Source of the DNA: Leptobrachium leishanense
Lineage: Eukaryota; Chordata; Amphibia; Anura; Megophryidae
Length of the DNA: 64,000 nt
Assembly (NCBI GenBank): GCA_009667805.1
Contig: CM019066.1
Span: 7,874,001-7,938,000, forward strand
Reading direction: 5' to 3'
A program made the translations under genes and the position numbers. Under the pieces are notes generated by a model, which was not told where the DNA came from, searched no databases, and was given only the letters and a program-made list of their open reading frames with translations. This document shows positions 26,001 through 38,300 of the stretch, in pieces. Each line of letters begins with the position of its first letter. Within the stretch, counting starts at the first letter, position 1.

Positions 26001-29000
26001 ACTTGGCTGTTTTATGTTCTTGCCTAACTTGCATCCGTTTGCCACGTGCGTTGTGTGTGCGCAGTTCGGTGCGCACGTACTTCGTGTGTGGGTCTCTATT
26101 GATCATGATTCTATGCTATGACGGATGTTAACTGTGCGGCGACATGGACGTGATCACTGCGTTCGTCTGACGCCGGCCTAAACTATTTTGCCTGCTGATA
26201 TAAAAGGCTGATGTTTGATCAAAAAAATAAAAATGCAAGAGAACGTTTTACTTGTTTTAAAATGCTGCACATTTAGCCTGCCATGTCACTATAATGAATC
26301 TCCTTTATTAGAAAATAAGCTTTGCCGACCTCATATTGAGTTTCGTTGAATCGACAATCCAGACTGCCGTGTTTTATGAATAAACAGGCCTTGTGCTAGG
26401 ACGGGGCTGTTGGCACGGAGTGGAGACCGTGATGATTTCTGTCACATAAGCACATTCCTCGGTGAGCAATGTGTAAATCTGACCGCGGCTCAGCATTTAG
26501 TTTGTATTCATTGTATAATAAGTCCTCAGATCCTTACCGCGGTCTCCCCCCAACACTTACCCTCCCCTCCATGGTTTATCCACATGACAAAAGTCAGACA
26601 TATTTTCTTTTGTCTGGCCGTTTAACTGCTAAAGATATACTCGTTTCTGGGAACCTCTAATTAGTGCTTTAGGTTTTATTACGATCATATATTTATACAG
26701 AAACGACAATAAAAAAAGAGGAAAACAAGTTATCAAAATGGCGAGCAAAAGTCTTTTGAAGACGGCTTAAGCCGCGGCTTTACTAATTTATAGGAAGTAC
26801 AAGAGGCCGTAAGAAAACTTAAAAGTCAACTAAATATTTTTAGGAGCCAGATAGGATTGTTCTACGCAAATCTACATGTAAGACTAACGTTTAGGAGTCG
26901 GTAAGGAAATTCGAGAAGCCAGTGACTACACCCTGGTCCTCAAGTAAACATAACAGGCCTGATTTTAAAGATGATAAAACACGGAGGCTTCAGTATCTGT
27001 GGGTGCACCAATATTTAGGAGGAACCAATCGTTGTGGAGCTCTGGTGTTTTCTCCACATTCAGGAATGAATAAAATAAAATCAATTCAATAAAAAAAGAT
27101 TTTTATTAAATAAAATCAATTATAGATAAAAAGCCCGATGCGTTTCGTCTATCTCTAGACTTTTTCAAGGGCAATAGCAGTGCAAAATCAAGTCAAAAAA
27201 ATGTATTATACGTTTTTTTTTACTTGATTTTGCACTGCTATTGCCCTTGAAAAAGTCTAGAGATAGACGAAACGCGTCGGGCTTTTTATCTATAATTGAT
27301 TTTATTCAATAAAAATCTTTAATTATTGCATGGATTTTATTTTATTCATTCCTGAATGTGGAGAAAACACCAGCTGCACAACGATTGGTTCCTCCTATAT
27401 ATTGGTGCACCCACAGATACTGAAGCCTCCGTGTTTTTTCCACTTATGTTCTTTGGGAGCGGTGGACCATCTCCTGGGAGCTGACTTCAGTATATCAAAG
27501 CTGAGTATAATTTCATCCTCTTTGACACTTTGTTATTTGATTTTAATGATGTCATTTGGGGAAATTCTGACTGAATCCTGCAATCACCGGCTGGGTGGAG
27601 TAGAGGTAATGTCGCTGCTCTGCATGGAGAGAGCCTGTGGAGTCTGTGGGTTCGATCCCAGCGAGCAACCTCTCCAGTAAGTGTCCTTGGCAAGACGCCT
27701 AACGGTACATACTCGCCACCCAGGACATACTTGAAAACAAGAGAAATCTTAATGTATCCTTCCTGGTAAAATCCTTTCTCAAAAAAAATAAAAATAAATC
27801 ACCGAGCAGCCAATTCTATCATCTTTGCTGTGCTTTAGATATTTGTCAAACCTGGCCCGTTAGGGGGACCTGAGGACCAGGGTTGGGAACCACTGCCTCA
27901 AATGAACATGTAAGCTAGAACGGCCCTGTACTAAGACTGACCAGAAATGTATTGTATAAAAATAAAGACAAATATTAAAGTTTGCTCAAATCTTCTAAGT
28001 ATCAGGGTTATTCAGAGAAAGGTGAAAACCAGGAGAATGGCAGGAGAAGAGAACAATCTAGACCAAATAGCCGATTTGGAAAGTGAGGTAAATGGGAGAA
28101 TTTTTCTGGTTTGGCTATTTGGTCTAGATTGTTCTCTTCTCCTGCCATTCTCACCTCTCTGCCATTCTAACCCTGTATAGAACATCATGAAGAACTAGGC
28201 TGTAATCACTATCAGGGTTATTCAGAGAAAGGTGAAAACCAGGAGAACTTTTGGAGAAGTGAAAATTCTAGGTCAACATAGCTAATTTGGAAAGTGAGAT
28301 AAATGGGAGAATGTTTCTGGTTTGTCTATTTTGACCTAGAATTTTCACTTCTCGAACGTTCTCCAGAGTTTCACCTTTCTTTGAATAACCCTGTATGTTG
28401 TACTGGTCTGGTGGGCTCAAGTAGACGCAGAGGGAAATTCCAGTAACATCAGAAGCATTAGCCGACAATTCTCTAGGCAATTAGCCGACAAGTACAGCTC
28501 GGTGATTGTAGCCAAGTTCTGCCTGTCAGCCTCCTCGATGCTTAGTGAGTGGAGAACTATATGTAAATGAGTTGGTTGCGTCTCTGTGCCCCTGCTCGAG
28601 ATATCAGGTTGTATCCGGAAGGTCACAGGTTCAAATCTCGGTCGGTGCACTTGGTTTTTCATCTTTTTGAGGTCAGTGAAACAAGTGCCACATCTATTGG
28701 CTAATAGAGATGTTACGAGACTTCTAGTAAACGTAATCTGATACTCTCCGCAAACAGAGAAATGTGCTTTTCGGGCAGAAAGCTCTTCTCCATTATCGTA
28801 ATCCTGGATAATTGTCAAGGGATTCACAATATGGTATTTTAAGTATATTATGACTAGTAATTGCTGACTTCTATCCACAACATTAAGTGCTGCACCTTAA
28901 TTAACATTAGACTTTGATACACACAGTATACCTTCCATGTTCTTCTATGAAAGTGGTTCCCAACTACGGTCCTCAAGTACCCCTAGCAGATCAGGTTTGC

Positions 29001-32000
29001 AGATATCTGAAGCGCAGCACAGGTGATATGATTTTCTGCTCAGGGATTGCAGGATTCAGTCTGTATTTCCCCAAGGTGATCTGCAAAACCTGTCCTGTTG
29101 GGGGTACTTGACGGTTGGGAACCACTGCTCTATGCCATCCTAATGTCTCTCATATAGGTGGATCTGTGTGTTGTTGATCTAAATTTTTATTAATGTAAAT
29201 GGCCCTGATATGGGGTGGCATCATCAGTAGAGTCTGGGAACAGTCTTGTCTGTAGTCATGCTTCCAGGGACATGCCCTGAAATGTAAATGGCCACAGGGT
29301 CGGATTAACCTATGGGCAAATGGAGCTGCAGCTCCTGGTCCCTGTTCCAAATTAGGCCCAGAGAAACACTATGGGCTAAATTACAATCTTTGCACAAACG
29401 TTTGCGCCGGCACAAAAAAACATTAACGCGAGGGGTAAAACCCTTTGCGCCGAATCCTGTATTACATAGTCAGCGCAACAACCGCGCGCAATCGTCTACC
29501 GCGGGTGAACCTACACGAACTCTGCGCAAGCTTACTGTACTGCGCGCGTCCTATACTTAACATTGTGTGCGCAAATGCGTTTGTGCGCTGGTACGAAGGT
29601 GGTATTACAATCTATTCGCGGTAATTACCGCAGGGCCTTTGCGCACATAATTTTAGCAACTCCTAAAAGCTTGTTAATGGCAAATCTGAAGAACCTGGCC
29701 GAACCCAAATACACCAGCCCAAAAAAAAAAAATGCAGCAAAGTATAGCTACACATTCTATTCATACCAAACCAATAAAATGGAGAAGTTGTGTGTGCATG
29801 TATTATTGCTGCAGCATATATGCTATGTTAATTGTGGTTCATAATTCTGATTGGCTGAATCGCAAGAAAAAAACTGTTCGCACACTGATTTAAGAGCGAG
29901 ACGGTACTTTGCGCGAGGGTTTCTGCGCGAAGATTGTAATATAGCCCTATGTCAGCACAAATTGCCATGAACATGAGAGAACAGCAATGTGATTAACCCT
30001 TTCACTGCTGAGGACGTGTGGGGAACGTCCTCATTGACTCCTAAGGAAAGATGGGGGTTCCTTTTGAACCCCTATATCTCCCGGCTCTTGGCAGCTAGCA
30101 GGGTAATTTTGGTATCATTAGAAAGGCCAGAGCATGGCCATTCCAATGATACCAAACATGACCATGTTTAACCACTTGAATGCGGAGGACGCGCTCAGCA
30201 CGTCCTCCGCATTACCGCTGGTATGCGGAGGACGCGCTGAGCGCGTCCTCCCATTGGGGTCAGCGTTCGGCCGAGTTCCGGCCGATCGCTGGCCCCTCCG
30301 GTGCGGGCTGACATCCTCGATGTCAGCCGCGCATCCGGAACCGCCGCCGCTGAATTTAGGTGTCATCGCGGCAGCGCGATGACACCTAATTCAGGCGCCC
30401 CCCCCCGCATGTGCGGAGGAGGCGCCTGAAAGGGAGGGGGGGAGGTCCTTCGGACCTCTCTCCCTCCTGATCGGCGGCGTTGCAGGGGTTAACCCAGGCA
30501 TCATTTGGAAGGGCACAGCCTGCCCTTCCAAATGGTGCCTGGCATTAACCCCTGGGGAGCTGGATCGCGAATCGGCCTCCGGGAACTCCCCCTGAGGACT
30601 GGCGTCATTGTGCGTAGCACGATGACGCCAGTCCTGGACTTAACCCCTAACTGCCACCAACGGTGGAGATAGGGAGTTCCAATGAACTCCCTATCTCCCG
30701 ATCCGTGGCAGCTAGGGGTTAAAGTTTGGTATGGTTGGATCGGCCAGAGCATGGCCGTTCCAACGATACCAAACACTACTGTGAAAAATATTGTCAAAAA
30801 AAAAAAAATGAAAAATAAAAATAAAAAAAATTATAAAAAAAAAAATAAACAATTTTTTTTTCTTTTTTTTGGTTTGTTAGTGTAGCAATATTGTTCCCAT
30901 TTCAATTATAATGTGAACAATGATGCTGCACTAACGATTTTTGTATGCGGTGCGTTTGTTAAAAATCGCGTAATTTTCCCCCAAAAAAAATGTAACGAGA
31001 CCCCATCTCTAATTCTTTTAACAAGCGCACCCCATACAAAATATAACCGCAATTGCTCGCATGTTAAAATGTGAAAAAAAACACTTTACACGTTGTAAAT
31101 TATTGAAAATACATATTTTATTGCATTTTTTGTTATAATATACAGACATGACATAACGTATACATATAATAATGACATATTATGAATCTACCGAGTCTGA
31201 CGGAAAGAACGATATATAATATGTCTGGGTAATATACTAAAATAAGCCTTCAAAACACTTTTAAACATGATGAGCAAAACCGGTAAAAATGACCTCAGCA
31301 CAGAGGCGGGAAAAGCCTCAGCAGCGAAAGGGTTAAAGAAGAAAAATAAAGAAAAACATGTTTTGTTTTCAAGACGTGAAATGGCTCCGCAGCGAAGGGG
31401 TTAAGGGTGATGGTACATTGGCACAATGGATGTTTGAGGAAAGTGGAGCAGGGACAGAATGGGATTGAGAAGAATGGGGCAGAGGAGCAATAGGCGGTGA
31501 GAAAAATGGGACACAGGACCAGCGGAGGACAAGAAAAATATTGCAAAGACACAATATACAGTAGCTGAGAGAGATAAAGCAGAGGTACGCCAAAATCCAC
31601 AGCTAAAGGCATATTAACCCCTTAATCAGCTCTAAGTGTTCATTTTAAATGTTCGAAGATATGGGCTGAGGACGGTTACTGACAGGGATACTTTTAGGTT
31701 TAGGGTTGTCAGTGCTGGAGAAAGACCAGAGTTCTAGAATTTTTTTAATTTTTTTAAAGGACTAAGGTATTGGTTTCTAATGTATAAATAAATATGGTAA
31801 TATTTCCAGAGTGACGGACTTTCACAAGACATTTTCTGTAAATGGTTAATGTATGGTGCTGAATTAACCGAAAGTATAAAGATCAAAAATGTTGACCCCC
31901 GCCATTACTGAAGCCCTAATCCAATTTACCAATGTGTCTTGTGTCCAAAATCAATTTATCCACTGTACAGTTTGATGGTATTAGCACCCCTTCAGCCTCC

Positions 32001-32353
32001 TAATATCGATAATTAAAGGCAGATTACTCTCAGCTGGGAGGGCTTTTAATCTCTTCCGATTCGCCGAATAAACGGTGTGAAGGATCCATTTCTGAGCGTC
32101 ATGAAGCGTTCCTGCAAAGCAGCATTCTGTGCTGGTGCCGTCTGTCCTTTCTTGTGCCGCTTGCTGTTTTTTTAGTCTTAGGATGGTAATTTAGCTTAAA
32201 TATAGACCTGAGGGAAATGGCTGGAATTTGTTTTGCAAAATGATTTGGTCAACAGGGTTAATGACACACTGATATGCAAACCATGTAGTGAGAGGCTTTA
32301 CTGTGCACTTATCTTTTGTTTTTCCTCTTTAGTAACGTGTGCACATATGCAAA

Positions 32354-32393
<40 letters not shown>

Positions 32394-35300
32394 GTATGCG
32401 CATAGGAGTATTCCACCTTAATTTCGTTTTTTTTTTTTTAAAAAACAGATTTTGGTAAAAAACAGCAGGGATTTAGCTACAAAATATTATGATATATTTC
32501 ATAAGTCTGACACAACATCAATATACCCCATTGTGGCAGGTCCTATCCTTACTACCCTATGACTGCTTTAATGAGATTAATCCACTAACCTGCCACAGAC
32601 ATCCTCATGGAGCTCTCTGCAGTGCAGGGATAAAGTAAATCCTGCAAGGCGTAGAGATGTGCATTCGTTTTGAAAAAATTCGGAATTTGGAACGAAATTT
32701 GATCATTTGTATGCGAAAGTACTTCCGAATAACAAATCAATACGAATTCGAAACGGTGTGTATATATAATGAATTTATTTTGTTTTACACGGTGTCATCA
32801 TCATAAAAGAGAAATTTGAATAACTGATATCAACTATTGAATTTGAAATGAACTATTAAATTGATATCAACTATCGAATTGATCTTAACTTACAATACAA
32901 GTAATAGTCAGCAAAGGACTTTATGAAACAAATTCATTTAGTTTCACTGTTTAATTTGACTCAAATACTAAATCTGTGACACAGCTTAAAATTTAAAACA
33001 GCAAAATTTGATTAATTGGGGTTTTATGTAGTGATCCAAAATTCGAATTGATATCAACTATCGAATTGATATATGAAACCATATATATATATATATACCA
33101 CGGCACATCACATTTACAGCATACAGTTCTTTTTAGAATAATAGTGTGTCATAAACAGTCATGACTTTTATTATATATAAAATACATACAGGCAATGTGC
33201 ATACTCACATAGTATAGAGCCAAAGGATAACAGTCTTATATAAAGTGGTTATAGGTATAATCTGCATCCATATTCTAGCACTAAGCACTTTATATAGCCA
33301 TATTATATGCCTTTGTGCTTTGTATGAGCCAATTATATGTTGGCTCTGCACGATGTGGGTACTCTGCGTACCTTAAGAGGACATATACTTGATGAATTCA
33401 GCATTCGTACCATATGTAATTTTTCTCTTTTTTTGAGTTGCATGTTTTGAATTGAAATATTCTAAAGCCGAGAGTGACATTTAAAGTGAGTGAGTTACAT
33501 TTAGCTCTATAAACCATCTTTAGTTGCTATGACATCACAAAAAAGGGCTCACATATTCGTAAGCAGGAACTCAAAGATCTTTTTCCAAATTTTTGGAGTT
33601 TTTTGTAAGATTTCTGTTATACTTTAACACTACACATATAAATCATTTACTGGAACCACTGGGATAAACATAACCCTTGGAATATAAGAAGACGATTGTT
33701 TGCTGGAGTCCATTATTTATGTTATAAACAGTTGGTATAATTTGGCATGTAATTTGTTTCTTGGGTATATTTGATCTGGAGTTAAACCAAAGTAAAGCTG
33801 ACCTTAATAACCTCTAAATTATTATATTTTAGTAGTGATATTTCTCAGATTGTTTCTTTCCTGAGTGTTTAGTTTATGGACAGTGCAGGATATCACTTTC
33901 AAACCTTAAGGTCGGGGTCAGACGAGTGCACTAGGTGCACCCGTACTGACATGCCTCTCGCCGTCCGTCACAGTATTGTGATGCTGCGATGGTGCCAGTC
34001 ACACGCTGTAGTGCATGCACGAATTGCGAGTGCTACAAGCATCCATGCACAAAGCCTCCCTGTCGAAGCGCTACATCATGCGATAGACGGGGCTGCAAAG
34101 TGAGATCCTCCATAGGAGGATCGAGCCTTGAAGCGCTGAGCGCACTAACAGACGGTCCAGAAGGGCATCGAGTGGAAGGAACATCCACTCTCACGGATGT
34201 TCCTTCCCCTCTGAAGTGCACTCGTCTGGCCCTGGCCTAACTAGTCCAAACAATTCCATATGGTTACCCTGGTCATGGTAGATGCCGTTATATAGTGTCG
34301 ATAACATAGATTAGAAGGACACTCTAGGTACTGTGACCACTTAATGTACTCTAAGCGTGGAGGCAGTCCGAGGGGTTAATGTTTAACCCCTCTGTTTCCC
34401 CTTTCCCTTTAATTATAATATCATAATTTATATAGCGTAACAACTTGTTATAACGTAGAGTGGGAAATTTAACACCTACAGTGACAACTTTTAGAAAACA
34501 AAACATGAACAAAAAGGTGGAGAGGGACTTGCTCAAGCAAATCTTCTTGAGGATCAACATCCTCTTTCCTCCACAGTGAGGTTCAATGGCCTTTCTAGTT
34601 CTTCCAGTCCCATGAGTGTATTTTTTTAGCACCCTTTTCTTTGTATCTGAAGAATTTATGCCTTCTCTACCAACAAAATTATTTCTCACATCACCCATTT
34701 GCACTTGTGGGTGGCCGAGCTGCAGACAACAATTTCTTCTTTTTCTACCATTATTTGTATTATTATTAATAGCCATTTATGTTTTTTAAAAAAGTCTATA
34801 TCCGTTATCACCAACGCTATTAGTAGCCGTCCATTAGCTTAATGACTGACCAAGGTCCTCTTTACAGCATACTGGAAAATATAGACGTAGTACATTTACT
34901 TCTTTCTTGGTTAACATCTGTGAGTGTGTACTCTACACAACCGTGGATACATCTGAGAGTGTACAGAAGTTGCTCATTGCATAGGAGTATATTTGTTCAG
35001 TGCTCTGGTAAACAAGTCTGATATATCCTGCAGCACCCACGCATGCTGGAGTTATGATGTAACCTCATTTACATTGGATTATTCTGCTCTCTATCACATT
35101 TCCTTTTTTTATTATTGTTATTGGCTTCTGTGGAACCTTTGGCAGCTTGAAGCAATCAGGTCTTTTAAGTATTCAGAGCATACTTTAAGCTGGTGTCAGA
35201 CGAGCGTTTATAAGAGCGGAAGGAACGTCCACGAGCGTGGACGTTCCTTCCACTCTGGCGCCCGTCTGGCCACCTCGCTAAGCGCAGTTAGTGCACTCAG

Positions 35301-38300
35301 CGTTGCAAGGCTCAATCCTCCTATGGAGGATCGCATTTTGCAGCCCCGTCGAACGCGCATCGTAGCATTTTGAGGGACAGGCTTGCAGCACGTCCGCTGT
35401 AGCGCGCGCAATTCGTGCGCGTGCTACAGCGTGTGGCCGGCCCCGTCGAAGTGTCACATCAGTACGTGGGCATGTAGTACGCTCGTCTGACCCCGGCCTT
35501 ATATGGTTTGGACCATGTTTTTAAAGCCAAACAAGTATAAATAGGCCAGTTGGCATTTTGTTTTGTGTAACAAGGCTACTTTTTGAGGTTGGATCAGGAC
35601 ATAATTTCTATCAAAGCAAAATTGGTCCAGACAGTGTGTATTCCCATTATAGATAAGCCTCAATTTAACATTATAGTGTACGGAGTAAAGGCAGACTAAA
35701 ATCTTGATTGGCCTGGAGTTTGTGAGTTTGTTGGCTTTTGCCCTTTCCATCTCAACCCCTAATCTAGCATTGCCCCTTCTAACTCAACAGCGAGTCTACT
35801 ATTGTCCTGTCTCCATTCACCCCCCTTCCCATGGGGCCATTGGCTTATTGTTTCCTTAGTAGGAGCCAGTTAATGCCAAAATAGTAAGCTTTTCACTGGG
35901 TTTATTACAGGGCATTGACCTGAATCTTTGGCACCAAAAGCCTCTGTTTATATGAGTATCGTGTAGGAGACTGAGTGAGAATGGTATGCCAGCCTGTCAC
36001 AGCGTGGGGTGTTCCTCAAATTCATCATGCATTTTTTTATGGCTTGCAGACTGGGTGAATGCCCCATGTGCATGCGCGATTCGCTCAGCGGCGGCCGTGA
36101 AATTTGTACATTACAATAGAATGTAGTCTCTAATCTGCCCATGGCTTAGAAGGTTTTTCTATAGTTGCCACTTATTTCCCCTTTTCCTAATGTGAAATGT
36201 AAAAACCATCTCAAATTACTCTTGACCTGTTTATAATATTTCTTTGAAGGACTGTGAGACTCCAAGGTATTTCCAGCTCTTTGGAGAATGAGCTAAATGC
36301 AGAATGTTTCCATCACTTGCGAGGGGAAACCAAGAGAGCTACAGCCTTAATTCTTAGAGACGGAGTGTACGTCTTCGTTTCCATGGAAACTGGCAGGGGA
36401 ATCCATGAGAAATAATTTCTCTCTGATTCTCTCTTATCTAGATGCTTTTCTCATTTCCTTTCTTTTCCTCCGTGAGGATTTTCTAATAGTCTATCAGCCT
36501 AGCAAGAACGTTTAACTTGTCGCCCATAAACCTATGAATGACAAGTGAGTGGTGGGTTCACCGTCACAGCGAAGGTCCGCAGTATGGCCGTGGTGTAAAC
36601 AGAGGTGTCTGGGAACCAGTTTCTTTTATGGTTTAATTGATCAACAGAGGAGCATAGCTCTGAATGCAGAGACTCAATTCAGTCAAAGTGCTTTTTGTCT
36701 TGAAAGGGGTTCCCTGTCTATTTCCATGGATACAAAGATGCATTTCCTGTTTTCAGGCATGCTTGCCTTTGATTAAACTTTTGCGGTTTTATTCACCACT
36801 AATGGGAAAGCATTCAGACTGATTGCTTCCTCTTTTCAGAGGCTCGCGATGGCTTCAAAACAGCAGTGAAATTCTATTGAGAAACCTATGGTATTGACCC
36901 AACAGGTTTGTGTATCTATATATGTATGTTAGTGCGTGTGTGTATCCCTGTGCGTGTGTGTATCCCTGTGCGTGTGTGTAGTTGTTAAAGTTTTGTTTTC
37001 CCAGAGATACACGATTTTAATGTTTAAATAGTTTAATCAACTTGTTGACTCTCACCCATGACCAGGAAATACCCTGATATTATTAACCATTTTTCCTGTG
37101 GATGGAAAATCCCGTCACCATTCTTTAGCAATGATTATAATAAATCCCTTTTTTTTTTTACAATAAAGTAAGACTATTATATTTCTCCGTATAAAATATG
37201 ATGTAAAATAATGACCGACTTTTCTGATTTGGCTTTAAGGGGATATTTTGTTTGACTATCGGACACTTAAGGATAATAACAGATGTATTGATATTATGGA
37301 GTCAAGGATGATTTATTGTTTTTTTAGAGATGTGCAATTCATTTCGTTCCGAATCCAAATTCGGGCGAAATTCACCATTTTCGTATTTCGGGAGCATTTC
37401 CGAAAACCAAATATCGGCCAACCGAAAATTTCAGATAGAGCCGAAATTTCGGCGCTATTTGGATTGGTGATTCGGATCAGTTGGTTTTTCCTTTTTTATG
37501 AGTGATTTCATTCTTTATTGCTTATTTAAGAATGGGAAGTACTACTTTACTTTATTTATTTTTTAGCATTTTTTAGTAATTTTTTGGTTGAAATTTTAGG
37601 ATTTCTAACTTTTTCTTTTAAAGAAACATGTTTTTTTAACCCATAGGTTTCAATGCAGCATACGAATCCACACACTGCTAGGAAGCACCCTTCTGCAGTA
37701 TAATTAATGCAGCATATGAATCCGCACACTGCTGGGAAGCGCCTCTCTGCACAGTATAATTAATGCAGCATATGAATCCACACACTGCTGGGAAGCACCT
37801 CTCTGCAGCAGGGCTTGAGTCGAGCGGGAACGCGCGGGAACGGCGTTCCCGCACTTCTCCCACAGCAGGAACGCAGCGTTCCCGCTGTGGCCCGAACGCC
37901 GCCGCCGCACATTGCCGGCGGCCGCGTGCATCCTGTTAGAACGGCCCGCTGACCGGAAGTGGAGCCGCTCGGCTTCACTTCCTGTCAGCGGCGTTGAAGC
38001 AGGAAGCACGCGGCCACCTGCAATGTGCGGCGGCAGCAGCCACAGAAGAAGCAGAGGTGAGCTGGGGACAATATCCATGACACTGGGGGGACAATATCCA
38101 TGACACGGGGGGCAATATCCATGAGACCTGGGGGGCAATATCCATGAGACCTGGGGGCACAATCAATGAGACCTTGGGGCAATTTCCATGAGACCTGGGG
38201 GGCAATATGCATGAGACCTGGGGGGCAATTTCCATGAGACCTGGGGGGCAATATCCATGAGACCTGGGGGCAATTTCCATGAGACCTGGGGGGCAATATG

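Noticed and set aside
28417..28878. 153-codon minus-strand frame
   Set aside because: Overlaps the possible tRNA-like SINE at 28572-28690; similarity to anything else not recognised.
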